64,000 bases of DNA from JANNSX01 sp041397825. Lineage in GTDB: Bacteria; Pseudomonadota; Alphaproteobacteria; Rhizobiales; Hyphomicrobiaceae. The translations under genes and the position numbers were made by a program. The stretch is from positions 434,001-498,000 of the forward strand of contig JAWKVX010000003.1 in the NCBI GenBank assembly GCA_041397825.1. The letters are read 5' to 3'. Positions 8,164-17,155 of this stretch are shown in pieces; position 1 is the stretch's first letter; each line of letters opens with the position of its first letter. Below the pieces are notes generated by a model. That model had not been told where the DNA came from and did no database searches. It saw only the letters and a list, made by a program, of their open reading frames with translations.

Positions 8164-8921
8164 GTGACCGCCTTGAGACGACCGATGATGCCTTTCTCGG
8201 CGGCCGCCTGTTGCTCCGGCAGCCTGTCAATGGACATCGGGCCGGGCTCGATGCCGTGCTGCTGGCCGCGGCCGTCCAGCACGAGGGCGCCGCGCGTGCT
8301 CTCGATGCGGGGGCAGGGGCGGGGATCGTTACGCTGGCCCTGGCGACACGCTTGCCTGCCGTCGAGGTGGTGGGCGTCGAGATCGAGTCGGCACTCGTGG
8401 CCCTTGCCGAGGAGAATGCGCGCCGGAACGAGCTGGCCGGGCGCGTCCAATTCGTTCACGGCGATGTGACGGCGCCGGCCGCCGAACTTGCGGCACATGG
8501 CGTCGTGCCGGCCGGCTTCGACATCGTCGTCTCCAACCCGCCTTTCCTGGAGGATGGGACGAGCAAAGCCTCGCCGCTGCCGCTTCAGGCCCGCGCTAGC
8601 AGCATGCCAGCGGCAAGTCTCGAGCGCTGGGCCCGGTTCTACGCGGCCATGGCGCGTCCTGACGGCAGGCTCTATCTGGTCCACCGGGCCGACCGCCTGC
8701 GGGACCTTATCGACGCGCTCGACGGCCGTTTCGGAGCACTCGAGGTGCTCCCGCTACATCCCAAAGCCGGCGCATCGGCGAGCCGCATCATCCTCCGCGG
8801 TCGCAAGGGCAGCCGGGCGCCGATGCAGCTCAGGCCAGGCCTCGTGCTGCACGGCGCCGAGGGTGCTTTCGAGCCCGCCATCGAGCGCGTTCTGAGGGGG
8901 CCGGAGGCGCTGTCCTGGTAG
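8160..8921 (+). CDS. TrmN6-like tRNA1(Val) adenine-N6 methyltransferase family protein
   Basis: This 253-residue class I SAM-dependent methyltransferase has the SAM-binding loop DAGAGAG at residues 49-55, the acidic VEIE at about 73-76, and the catalytic NPPF motif at 126-129, which marks N6-adenine or N5-glutamine methylation. The N-terminal LRQPVNGHRAGLDAVLLAA segment resembles YfiC/TrmN6 enzymes, which modify A37 of tRNA1(Val). Specificity is inferred from family resemblance only. The gene is coupled to the upstream DUF2007-type gene by an ATGA overlap and is followed 34 bases later by an S49 peptidase gene in the same direction. Confidence 0.85.
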   Translation: MSDRLETTDDAFLGGRLLLRQPVNGHRAGLDAVLLAAAVQHEGAARALDAGAGAGIVTLALATRLPAVEVVGVEIESALVALAEENARRNELAGRVQFVHGDVTAPAAELAAHGVVPAGFDIVVSNPPFLEDGTSKASPLPLQARASSMPAASLERWARFYAAMARPDGRLYLVHRADRLRDLIDALDGRFGALEVLPLHPKAGASASRIILRGRKGSRAPMQLRPGLVLHGAEGAFEPAIERVLRGPEALSW

Positions 8922-8955
8922 CCGGCGTCGTCCACGAACGTTGCCGCCGAGGCCG

Positions 8956-9843
8956 ATGCAGGTCAAACTGGACGAGTCTCGCAATCGCTTGGAGTTCGTA
9001 CACCTGATGCGCTGGATCCGTCGCGGCACGACCATCCCGGTCCTTCGATTCACCGGCCCGATCGGCATGGCGACTCCGCTTCGGCCTGGCCTGTCGCTGG
9101 CGAGCGCGGCCGGCCCGATCGAGCGGGCCTTCGCCGACAAGAGCGCTCCGGCCGTCGCCATCATCGTCAACTCGCCCGGCGGCAGCCCGGTGCAATCGCG
9201 GCTGATCGCCGATCGCATCCGCAAGCTCTCCGAGGAGAAGGCGAAGCCGGTCTACGTCTTCGCCGAGGACGTAATGGCCTCTGGCGGCTACCTGCTCGCG
9301 CTCTGCGGCGAGGCGATCTATGCCGACGAGAGCTCGATCGTCGGCTCGATCGGCGTCATCACCTCCGGCTTCGGCTTTGATCGCGCCATCGAGCGGCTTG
9401 GGATCGATCGGCGGGTCTATACCGCCGGTACGCAGAAGATGTCGCTCGATCCCTTCCAGCCGGAGAAGGCCGACGACGTGGAGCGCTTGAGGTCGCTGCA
9501 GCGGGAGGTGCACCAGGCCTTCATCGCCTTCGTCAAGGAACGGCGCGGTGCCCGCCTCAAGGGCTCTGACGACGAGCTGTTCCAGGGCGCATTCTGGTCT
9601 GGCCGACGCGCCGTCGAGCTCGGCCTTGTCGATGGCCTGAACGACGTCAGGACGAAGATGCGGTCGCTCTACGGCGAGAAAGTGAAGCTCAAGCTCATAA
9701 CCGGCGAGCGGGGGTGGCTTCGGCGCCAGATCGGTCTGTCGCGGCCCGGGCCACGTCCGATCGGATGGGAGCCGCCGAGCCTCGTCGAGGAGGCCGTGTC
9801 GGCGCTGGAGGCGCGGGCGCTGTGGGCGAGGCACGGGATGTGA
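8956..9843 (+). CDS. S49-family peptidase (SppA/SohB-like)
   Basis: About 295 residues. The conserved core is present: VNSPGGSPVQS, then the nucleophile serine in MASGGYLLAL (about residue 109), GSIGVI, and a downstream AGTQKMSLDPF in which the lysine (about residue 161) is in the place of the catalytic lysine of the Ser-Lys dyad. The length matches the single-domain bacterial forms of signal peptide peptidase A. Unlike many relatives it has no clear N-terminal membrane segment. The start was taken at the ATG of MQVKLDES; a TTG five codons upstream is possible. It is probably the third gene of the DUF2007/TrmN6-like operon. Confidence 0.88.
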   Translation: MQVKLDESRNRLEFVHLMRWIRRGTTIPVLRFTGPIGMATPLRPGLSLASAAGPIERAFADKSAPAVAIIVNSPGGSPVQSRLIADRIRKLSEEKAKPVYVFAEDVMASGGYLLALCGEAIYADESSIVGSIGVITSGFGFDRAIERLGIDRRVYTAGTQKMSLDPFQPEKADDVERLRSLQREVHQAFIAFVKERRGARLKGSDDELFQGAFWSGRRAVELGLVDGLNDVRTKMRSLYGEKVKLKLITGERGWLRRQIGLSRPGPRPIGWEPPSLVEEAVSALEARALWARHGM

Positions 9844-9913
9844 TGCCCGGATGCCGTCCAAGGGATGATGCTGCTCGATTGAGTGTCGGGGCACGAGGGG
9901 CTATGGAGGGGCG

Positions 9914-11275
9914 ATGAGACGTTTGCTGGCCACTGTCTTGGTACTGGGCGTCGTGCTCGTTGTCGGTCTTGGCATCCAGGCTCGGTCGACCGCAGCCGAG
10001 ACGCGCATCGCCCTCGTCATCGGCAACGGCGCCTACCAGAATGCCGGCGTGCTGCGAAATCCACCGAACGATGCGCGGCGCATGGCCGAGGCCCTCGGCA
10101 AGGTCGGTTTCGAGGTCATGGCCTACGAGAACCTGGACCAGTCCGGCATGAAGCGTGCCGTGCGCGATTTTGCGGACAAGCTGGAAGCGGCCGGCCGCGA
10201 TACCGTGGGCCTGGTCTTCTATGCGGGTCATGGCATCCAGGTCGGCGGCATCAACTACTTCATTCCCGTCAATGCCGAGATCGACAAGGAGAGCGACGTC
10301 GCCATCGAGAGCGTCAGTGCCGACGATGTCATGGCAGCGCTCGCCAATGCGCGGAACCGGCTCAACATCGTCATCCTCGACGCCTGCCGTAACAACCCCT
10401 TTGCGCGCTCCTTCCGCTCGGCCTCGCGCGGCCTTGCCCGGCTCGACGCACCCGTCGGCTCGATGGTTGCCTTCTCCACCGCGCCGGGCCAGGTCGCCGC
10501 CGACGGCGAGGGGGACAACAGCCCCTACACCGCGGCATTGGTCGACGTGCTCGAGCAGCCCTCGGTCAAGATCGAGGACGTCTTCAAGCGCGTCCGGGAG
10601 CGCGTCTACGAGAGCTCCGGCGGCCAGCAGGTGCCGTGGGAATCCTCATCCATTCTCGGCGACTTCTACTTCTCGGGCAGCGCACCGGCGTCGGAGGCCA
10701 TACCGGGCGTGTCGGTGACGCCACCGGCCGCCTCCGAGCCGGAGGTGGCGGTGGCGCCGGCGGCGCCCGCCTCTCCTGCCTTCGAGATGCGGCGTGCGAC
10801 GGCCGTCTGTGCCCGGGCCGGCAACGCCGTCACCTATTGCGCCGACAGCGCGCTCAAGTCGAGCTCGTCGGGCACCTACGGCCCCGACAATCTCTTCGAC
10901 GGACGGGCCGAGACCGCCTGGGTCGAAGGTGCGTCTGGCAACGGCGAAGGCCAGCTCCTGACCGTGACCTTTCCGGCCGCCCGGGCGATCACGGGGTTGC
11001 TCGTCGTCAACGGCTACAACAAGAGCGAGCGGCTCTATGGGCGTAACAGCCGGCCCGCCAATGTGCGGCTGTTGTTCTCGAATGGTGAGGAGAGGACGGC
11101 CACTCTCGAGGACCGCATGGGTCGGCAGACCTTCTCGATCGATCCGCCGATCACAGCCGAGGTCATCAGCGTCGAGATCGTCTCCGTCTATCCGGGCAGC
11201 AAGTACACCGATACGGCCATCAGCGAGCTCTCCTTCGCGACGCAGGAGGCCGGAAATGCCACCTCGGCGGACTGA
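9914..11275 (+). CDS. Exported caspase-like (peptidase C14) protein with C-terminal discoidin-like domain
   Basis: The 453-residue protein starts with a signal peptide or membrane anchor (MRRLLATVLVLGVVLVVGL). Residues about 30-245 form a caspase/metacaspase-type domain: ALVIGNGAYQ, the histidine in FYAGHG (H106) and the cysteine in DACRNNPF (C158), so the catalytic dyad is intact. After a proline/alanine linker, residues about 300-440 form a beta-rich domain (GPDNLFDGR..TAWVEG, then LTVTF) of the discoidin or NADase-type glycan-binding kind. Family members cleave proteins after basic or acidic residues; the role of exported bacterial forms is unclear. The next gene starts inside its last codons (20-base overlap), so they form an operon. 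Confidence 0.85.
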   Translation: MRRLLATVLVLGVVLVVGLGIQARSTAAETRIALVIGNGAYQNAGVLRNPPNDARRMAEALGKVGFEVMAYENLDQSGMKRAVRDFADKLEAAGRDTVGLVFYAGHGIQVGGINYFIPVNAEIDKESDVAIESVSADDVMAALANARNRLNIVILDACRNNPFARSFRSASRGLARLDAPVGSMVAFSTAPGQVAADGEGDNSPYTAALVDVLEQPSVKIEDVFKRVRERVYESSGGQQVPWESSSILGDFYFSGSAPASEAIPGVSVTPPAASEPEVAVAPAAPASPAFEMRRATAVCARAGNAVTYCADSALKSSSSGTYGPDNLFDGRAETAWVEGASGNGEGQLLTVTFPAARAITGLLVVNGYNKSERLYGRNSRPANVRLLFSNGEERTATLEDRMGRQTFSIDPPITAEVISVEIVSVYPGSKYTDTAISELSFATQEAGNATSAD

Positions 11276-12020
11276 TGGCCTGCGGGCCGTTCTCACGTCT
11301 CTGTGGCTGGTGACCGGGGCGATGGTCGCGAGCGCCGGTCAGCCGGCGCTTCCCGACGGCTATGTGCATCTCAGCACCATTGCACCGACCATCCGCCAGG
11401 ACATGCGCTATGCCACCACCATGAACTTCACCGGCGCGCCGCTCCCCGGCTACGAGGCGCCGGCCTGCATTCTCCGCAAACCCGTGGCCGAGGCCCTCGC
11501 CAAGGTGCAGGAGGTCTTGAGCAAGGAGGGACTCTCGCTGAAGGTCTATGACTGCTACCGGCCACAGCGGGCCGTGCTCGCCATGCACGCCTGGGTCGGT
11601 GCCGCCGGAGATGCGCCGGACCACAGTCCCTCCATGCCGAATGTGCGACGGCGGGACGTGATCAAGGAGGGCTACATCGCGAAGCGATCGTCGCATGCGA
11701 ACGGCACGGCGGTTGATTTGACCATCATGCGCATCGGCGGGGAATCGACGGTCCCGCTGGCCGAGCCCAGGGCCTGCACCGAGGGGCCCGACGATGAGTC
11801 CGTCGATATGGGAACCGCATTCGATTGCTTCGATCCCAAGGCTGCGACCGAAGCGACCTCGCTGACTTCGGAGCAGCGCCAGTGGCGGCGCAGGCTGGTG
11901 CACGAGATGGGGCGCCAGGGGTTCGAGAACTATCGGCGCGAATGGTGGCACTTCACGTTTCCGGGCCTCGCGCGGCGCGGCGACAGCGACGACTTTCCGA
12001 TCGTCGCCGAACCGCAATAG
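11256..12020 (+). CDS. VanX-like D-alanyl-D-alanine dipeptidase (peptidase M15D)
   Basis: About 254 residues with an N-terminal hydrophobic segment (residues 10-28) suggesting export. The zinc site of M15 peptidases is complete: SSHANGTAVDLT provides H147 and D154, and REWWHFTF provides E229 and H232. YDCYRPQRAV is the typical family block with the substrate-binding arginine. Such enzymes hydrolyse D-Ala-D-Ala dipeptides, either for recycling of wall material or, with VanA-type ligases, for glycopeptide resistance. No van ligase is nearby, so recycling is more likely. An AGGAGG ribosome site precedes the ATG, which lies 20 bases inside the caspase-like gene. Confidence 0.87.
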   Translation: MPPRRTDGLRAVLTSLWLVTGAMVASAGQPALPDGYVHLSTIAPTIRQDMRYATTMNFTGAPLPGYEAPACILRKPVAEALAKVQEVLSKEGLSLKVYDCYRPQRAVLAMHAWVGAAGDAPDHSPSMPNVRRRDVIKEGYIAKRSSHANGTAVDLTIMRIGGESTVPLAEPRACTEGPDDESVDMGTAFDCFDPKAATEATSLTSEQRQWRRRLVHEMGRQGFENYRREWWHFTFPGLARRGDSDDFPIVAEPQ

Positions 12021-12174
12021 CACCCGCCGCTTGTCGGCCGGACTTCGAGGCCTCCGTCCCTGAAAGCGTGAATTCGGAGCCCGGCCGGTGGACTTGCCCC
12101 GCTCGTGCCGCTACTCACCGGGGCAACTCTTGGGCTAGATTGCCCCGGCACTGACAAATGAAGGCCAGAGCGCC

Positions 12175-13119
12175 ATGCAGGACAAGGCAGCGAAGCGGCG
12201 AGAGACGCCCGCTTCCGGATTGAACCCCCAAAAGTCGTTCCAGGACCTCATCCTGACGCTGCACCAATATTGGGCGGCGCAAGGCTGCGTCATCCTGCAG
12301 CCCTACGACATGGAGGTCGGTGCCGGCACCTTCCATCCGGCGACGACGCTGCGCGCGCTCGGGCCCAAGACCTGGAACGCTGCTTACGTGCAGCCCTCGC
12401 GCCGGCCGAAGGACGGCCGCTACGGCGAGAACCCGAACCGGCTGCAGCACTACTATCAGTACCAGGTGATCATGAAGCCGAGCCCGCCCGACTTTCAGGA
12501 GCTCTATCTCGGGTCGCTCGCGGCCATCGGCCTCGACCCGCTCGAGCACGACATCCGTTTCGTCGAGGACGATTGGGAAAGCCCGACGCTCGGCGCCTGG
12601 GGCCTCGGCTGGGAGGTCTGGTGCGACGGTATGGAGGTGTCGCAGTTTACCTATTTCCAGCAAGTGGGCGGCTTCGATTGCGATCCGGTCTCCGGTGAGA
12701 TCACCTATGGCCTCGAGCGGCTTGCCATGTATGTCCAGGGCGTCGACCGCGTCTTCGATCTCAACTTCAATGGCCGTGACGACGACAAGCGCGTCAGCTA
12801 CGGCGACATCTTCCTGCAGGCCGAGCAGGAGTATTCCCGCTACAATTTCGAGCACGCCGATACCGACATGCTGCATCGCCACTTCAAGGATGCCGAGGCC
12901 GAATGCAAATCGCTGCTCGCGAAGGGGGAGAGTTCGGAGCGACACCTGATGGCGCTCCCCGCCTACGATCAGTGCATCAAGGCTAGCCACATCTTTAACC
13001 TGCTCGATGCGCGTGGCGTCATCTCGGTGACCGAGCGGCAGAGCTATATCCTCCGCGTTCGCGAGCTGGCGAAGGCGTGCTGCGGGGCGTGGCTGAAGAC
13101 GGAGGGCGGGGGTGGTTGA
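12175..13119 (+). CDS. glyQ: Glycyl-tRNA synthetase alpha subunit
   Basis: The 314-residue product is a textbook GlyRS alpha chain: SFQDLILTLHQYWAAQGC, QPYDMEVGAGTFHP, and the VQPSRRPKDGRYGENPNR block, then DDWESPTLGAWGLGWEVW. It is the catalytic (adenylate-forming) subunit of the alpha2-beta2 bacterial enzyme and cannot work without the beta chain. The beta-subunit gene glyS is not downstream and not elsewhere in this window. Instead a TIR-domain gene follows 66 bases later. A 154-base intergenic region upstream can hold its promoter. Confidence 0.97.
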   Translation: MQDKAAKRRETPASGLNPQKSFQDLILTLHQYWAAQGCVILQPYDMEVGAGTFHPATTLRALGPKTWNAAYVQPSRRPKDGRYGENPNRLQHYYQYQVIMKPSPPDFQELYLGSLAAIGLDPLEHDIRFVEDDWESPTLGAWGLGWEVWCDGMEVSQFTYFQQVGGFDCDPVSGEITYGLERLAMYVQGVDRVFDLNFNGRDDDKRVSYGDIFLQAEQEYSRYNFEHADTDMLHRHFKDAEAECKSLLAKGESSERHLMALPAYDQCIKASHIFNLLDARGVISVTERQSYILRVRELAKACCGAWLKTEGGGG

Positions 13120-13185
13120 GGCTGAGCCCCTGCGGTCGGCCGATCGCTAACCCTCCGCTAACCGAATCACCATCAGCCTCCTCGC

Positions 13186-13632
13186 ATGGCCACCGTCTTC
13201 CTTTCCTACAGCCACAAGGACGAGCACTACCGCAAGCAGGTCGCGGCCCATTTCGGTGTGATCGCCCGGCATCATGCAGTGACGGTGTGGACCGACAAGC
13301 GTCTCCAGGGTGGCGACCGCTGGCGCGAGGAGATCGGCCGCGTCATCGCCCAGTCCGACCTCGTGGTGCTGCTGGTGTCCCAGCATGCGCTTACCTCCGA
13401 GTTCATTCTGAGCGATGAGGTCGAGCCGGCGCTCAAGGCCTCGAAGCGCGTCTATCCGATCCTCATCCGCGATTGCGACTGGCAGGGGGTCGACTGGCTC
13501 GCCAAGCTGCAGGTGAGGCCTGAGGGGGCCGTGCCGCTCGCCGCTCTCAGGCCGGCCCAGCGTGACAAGGCGCTGGCGGCTATCTGCAAGGAGATCCGGG
13601 GCCTGCTGGCGCCGCCGGCCAAGCGGATCTGA
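13186..13632 (+). CDS. Stand-alone TIR-domain protein
   Basis: The 148-residue protein is almost only a TIR domain: VFLSYSHKDEHYRKQV forms the first strand and box, VTVWTDKRLQGGDRW the second block, then IAQSDLVVLLVSQHALTSEF and KRVYPILIRDCDW. TIR domains act as protein-interaction modules or NAD-cleaving enzymes, in bacteria often as effectors of antiphage systems. A glutamate-rich stretch (LSDEVEPAL) lies where the catalytic glutamate is expected, but I cannot confirm activity. No sensor, Argonaute or STING-like partner is visible beside it. It occupies the interval between glyQ and ppdK. Confidence 0.85.
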   Translation: MATVFLSYSHKDEHYRKQVAAHFGVIARHHAVTVWTDKRLQGGDRWREEIGRVIAQSDLVVLLVSQHALTSEFILSDEVEPALKASKRVYPILIRDCDWQGVDWLAKLQVRPEGAVPLAALRPAQRDKALAAICKEIRGLLAPPAKRI

Positions 13633-13773
13633 GCCTGTTTCCTCAGGGACCGCGACAACTCACCCAAGCCGCTCCTGGTGTCGCCTCTTGCATCCGTGGT
13701 CATCAGGCCATAGAGGGGCGGCACCGCTTTCGGGCGGGCAGTTTCACATGCGTCTGGCACAGCGCCTGGCGAG

Positions 13774-14235
13774 ATGGGGTGTCATGAATTGGCGACGCAA
13801 CCATCGGTTCTACTGTTCGTCTACGGAACGCTGCTGACGGTGGCGCGTCACCCCATGGGCGATCTCCTGCGAGAAAAGGCGAGGCCGGCCGGGTTGGGCT
13901 CGATCCAGGCGCGGCTTTATGTGATCCAGGACCCCGACGATCCCCGCAATGCCTATCCGGGTGCCAAGCCCTCCGGCGACCCGCGGGATCGGGTGCACGG
14001 CGCGCTCTACGAGATCGTCTCGGATGTCGAGGCGGTTCTTGCGGAATTGGACCGGTACGAGGCCTGCACGCCCGACTGGCCCGAGCCGCACGAGTTCCTC
14101 CGGCGGCGCGTCCCGGTTCGCCGGGAGGACGGCAGCACCTGCCATGCCGTATGCTATCTCTACACATGGGATGTCAGCGATGCCCGCCCTATCGCGACCG
14201 GGCGTTATGACATCTACAGCCCGGATGTGCGCTGA
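13774..14235 (+). CDS. Gamma-glutamylcyclotransferase-like (AIG2/GGCT) protein
   Basis: The 153-residue protein carries the VYGTLL motif near residue 17, which starts the AIG2/GGCT fold, a central RVHGALYEI strand and the LDRYEAC segment holding an acidic residue in the usual active-site region. The family forms 5-oxoproline from gamma-glutamyl peptides, amines or glutathione breakdown products. A later TCHAVCYLYTWD block fits the last strands. The substrate is unknown. The ATG gives a short MGCHELATQ leader before the first strand; a TTG five codons in is an alternative start. It stands between the TIR gene and ppdK with about 140-200 bases on either side. Confidence 0.85.
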   Translation: MGCHELATQPSVLLFVYGTLLTVARHPMGDLLREKARPAGLGSIQARLYVIQDPDDPRNAYPGAKPSGDPRDRVHGALYEIVSDVEAVLAELDRYEACTPDWPEPHEFLRRRVPVRREDGSTCHAVCYLYTWDVSDARPIATGRYDIYSPDVR

Positions 14236-14431
14236 GCCGAGACAGAGCGAGCCCCGATGCGATGATCGAGACGCCGTTGAAAAACACCTCAATCGGGTTG
14301 GGACGGCCCGCCTCTCGCCCCGAGCCGCACCGGGCCTCGGATGACGCCTTCATCGGACGGGACGCAGCCGGCGTTCGACATGTGCTGCCGAATGAGAGCA
14401 ATGTCGCGATCGCGATACGAGGGAGGCTGCC

Positions 14432-17152
14432 ATGACCACGAAGCCGAGCCAAGCCAAGCCGTCGGGCGGCGGCAGATGGGTCTATCGCTTCGGCGGCGGC
14501 AAGGCGGACGGCACCGCGGCCATGAAGGAGCTGCTGGGCGGCAAGGGAGCGAACCTCGCCGAGATGTCGAGCCTCGGCCTGCCGGTGCCTCCGGGCTTCA
14601 CCATCACCACCGAGGTCTGCGCCGCCTACTACGCCAATGGCCGGAAGCTGCCCGAGGATCTGCGTCCCGAAGTCGAGGCGGCTCTCGACGTGATCGGCAA
14701 GACGGTCGGCGCGCGCTTCGGTGATCCGATCGAGCCTCTGCTGGTGTCGGTCCGCTCCGGCGCGCCGGCCTCGATGCCCGGCATGATGGACACTGTCCTC
14801 AATCTCGGCCTCAACGACCAGACGGTCGCCGGATTGGCAGAGAAGACCGGCGACCCGCGCTTCGCCTACGACAGCTACCGGCGCTTCATCCAGATGTACT
14901 CGAATGTCGTCCTCGGCGTCGAAGGCGAGGTCTTCGAGGATATCCTGGACCATCACAAGAGCCTGGAAGGACTCACCCAGGACACCGAGCTCACGGCCGA
15001 GCACTGGCAGACGGTGATCACCCAGTTCAAAAAGGCGGTCGAGGGCGAGATCGGCAAGCCGTTTCCCAACGACACGACCGAGCAACTCTGGGGGGCCATC
15101 GCCGCCGTGTTCGGCTCGTGGCAGAACGCCCGCGCCGTGACGTATCGCAAGCTCCACGATATTCCCGCCCATTGGGGCACAGCCGTCAACGTGCAGGCCA
15201 TGGTGTTCGGCAATCGCGGCGCATCGAGCGCGACGGGCGTCGCCTTCACGCGCAATCCCTCGACGGGTGCCAACGAGGTCTATGGCGAGTTCCTCGTCAA
15301 CGCCCAGGGCGAGGATGTGGTCGCCGGTATCCGTACGCCGCAGAGTCTGACCGAGGCCGCGCGGCGCTCCGCCAACGACAGGAAGCCGTCGCTCGAAGCA
15401 TTGATGCCCAAGGCCTTCGGCGAGCTCAGAGACGTCTTCCGGCGTCTCGAAGGCCACTATCGCGACATGCAGGACATCGAGTTCACGATCCAGGAGGGTA
15501 CGCTCTGGGTCCTACAAACGCGTTCCGGCAAGAGAACGACCGAGGCCGCGCTGAGGATTGCCGTCGATCTCGCGGAGGAAGGCGTGATCAGCCGCGAGGA
15601 GGCCGTGCTCCGCATCGATCCGATGGCGCTCGATCAGCTCTTGCATCCGACGCTCGATCCCGATGCCAACAGGGAGATCATTGCGACCGGACTGCCGGCC
15701 TCGCCGGGAGCCGCGGTCGGCGAGGTGGTCTTCACGGCCGACGATGCGGAGCTTCTCAAAGGGCAGGGCAAGAGCGTCGTGCTGGTTCGCATCGAGACCA
15801 GCCCCGAGGATATTCACGGCATGCACGCGGCCGCGGGCATTCTGACCACGCGCGGCGGCATGACGAGCCATGCGGCCGTCGTCGCACGGGGCATGGGCCG
15901 GCCCTGCGTCTCGGGTGCCGGGGCCATTCGCATCGATTACGGAAAAGCTACCTTGACGGTGGGTAAGACGGTGGTGAGGAAGGGGGACATCATCACCATC
16001 GACGGCTCGACCGGCCAGGTTCTGCTCGGCGAGGTTGCCATGCGCCAGCCGGAGCTTTCGGGCGATTTCGCCAAGCTCATGGCTTGGGCGGATGGGCTCA
16101 GGCGAATGAAGGTCAGGGCAAACGCCGAGACGCCGCGCGACGCGAGCCAGGCCCGCGAGTTCGGCGCCGAAGGCATCGGTCTCTGCCGCACCGAGCACAT
16201 GTTCTTCGACGAGGCGCGCATCGTCGCCATGCGGGAGATGATCCTGGCCGAGACCGAAGCCGGCCGGCGCGTGGCACTCGCAAAGATCCTGCCGATGCAA
16301 CGGCAGGATTTCGTCAAGCTGTTCGAGATCATGGCCGGCCACCCGGTGACGATCCGGCTGCTCGATCCGCCGCTGCACGAGTTCCTGCCGCACGACCCGG
16401 ACGAGATCGACGAGGTGGCGAGAGGGCTCGGAGTGCCGGCCGAGATTTTGAAGGCGCGGGTCGACGAGCTCTCCGAGTTCAATCCGATGCTCGGCTTTCG
16501 GGGATGCCGGCTTGGCCTCGCCTATCCCGAGATCACGGAGATGCAGGCGCGTGCCATCTTTGAGGCTGCGGTCGAGGCCGCCGCCAAGACTGGCAAGCCC
16601 GTGACGCCCGAGGTGATGGTGCCGCTCGTCGGATTCGTCGCCGAACTCGAGCGCTTGAAGGCCGTCATCGTCGATACGGCGTCGGCCGTCGAGAAAGAGA
16701 AGGGCATCCGGCTCGCCTACCAGATCGGCACCATGATCGAATTGCCAAGGGCAGCCCTCAGGGCCGCCGAGATCGCCCGCGAGGCGGAGTTCTTCTCCTT
16801 CGGCACGAACGACCTGACGCAGACGACGCTCGGCCTGTCGCGCGACGACGCCGCGCCGATCCTGGCGCACTATACGCGGGCCAGCATCCTCGAGACCGAC
16901 CCCTTCGTGACGATGGATACGGAGGGTGTCGGGGAGTTGGTCAGGATCGCAGCCGAGCGCGGGCGCCAGGCCCGTCCGTCCCTCAAGCTCGGCATCTGCG
17001 GCGAGCACGGCGGCGATCCGCGATCGATCGCTTTCTGCGAGACCGTCGGCCTCGACTATGTCTCCTGCTCGCCATTCCGCGTGCCGGTGGCGCGGCTGGC
17101 GGCGGCGCAGGCCGCGCTCATGGGCAAGGTCTCAGGCCAGCGGGAGGCGTAG
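14432..17152 (+). CDS. ppdK: Pyruvate, phosphate dikinase
   Basis: At 906 residues this is full length. The N-terminal ATP-grasp part starts with GGKGANLAEMSSLGLPVPPG and contains a GAPASMPGMMDT block. The phosphohistidine domain has GGMTSHAAVVARGMGRP with the catalytic histidine at residue 480. The C-terminal PEP/pyruvate domain ends with GICGEHGGDP and its catalytic cysteine at residue 856. The enzyme interconverts pyruvate, ATP and phosphate with PEP, AMP and pyrophosphate, in gluconeogenesis or pyrophosphate-linked glycolysis. The stop lies three bases from the stop of the convergent MAPEG gene, with a small AGGCG/CGCCT inverted repeat across them. Confidence 0.97.
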   Translation: MTTKPSQAKPSGGGRWVYRFGGGKADGTAAMKELLGGKGANLAEMSSLGLPVPPGFTITTEVCAAYYANGRKLPEDLRPEVEAALDVIGKTVGARFGDPIEPLLVSVRSGAPASMPGMMDTVLNLGLNDQTVAGLAEKTGDPRFAYDSYRRFIQMYSNVVLGVEGEVFEDILDHHKSLEGLTQDTELTAEHWQTVITQFKKAVEGEIGKPFPNDTTEQLWGAIAAVFGSWQNARAVTYRKLHDIPAHWGTAVNVQAMVFGNRGASSATGVAFTRNPSTGANEVYGEFLVNAQGEDVVAGIRTPQSLTEAARRSANDRKPSLEALMPKAFGELRDVFRRLEGHYRDMQDIEFTIQEGTLWVLQTRSGKRTTEAALRIAVDLAEEGVISREEAVLRIDPMALDQLLHPTLDPDANREIIATGLPASPGAAVGEVVFTADDAELLKGQGKSVVLVRIETSPEDIHGMHAAAGILTTRGGMTSHAAVVARGMGRPCVSGAGAIRIDYGKATLTVGKTVVRKGDIITIDGSTGQVLLGEVAMRQPELSGDFAKLMAWADGLRRMKVRANAETPRDASQAREFGAEGIGLCRTEHMFFDEARIVAMREMILAETEAGRRVALAKILPMQRQDFVKLFEIMAGHPVTIRLLDPPLHEFLPHDPDEIDEVARGLGVPAEILKARVDELSEFNPMLGFRGCRLGLAYPEITEMQARAIFEAAVEAAAKTGKPVTPEVMVPLVGFVAELERLKAVIVDTASAVEKEKGIRLAYQIGTMIELPRAALRAAEIAREAEFFSFGTNDLTQTTLGLSRDDAAPILAHYTRASILETDPFVTMDTEGVGELVRIAAERGRQARPSLKLGICGEHGGDPRSIAFCETVGLDYVSCSPFRVPVARLAAAQAALMGKVSGQREA

Positions 17153-17155
17153 CGC

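Noticed and set aside
15512..17008. Minus-strand ORF of 498 residues inside ppdK
   Set aside because: Antisense to a complete pyruvate phosphate dikinase with full catalytic motifs; no independent evidence for expression.
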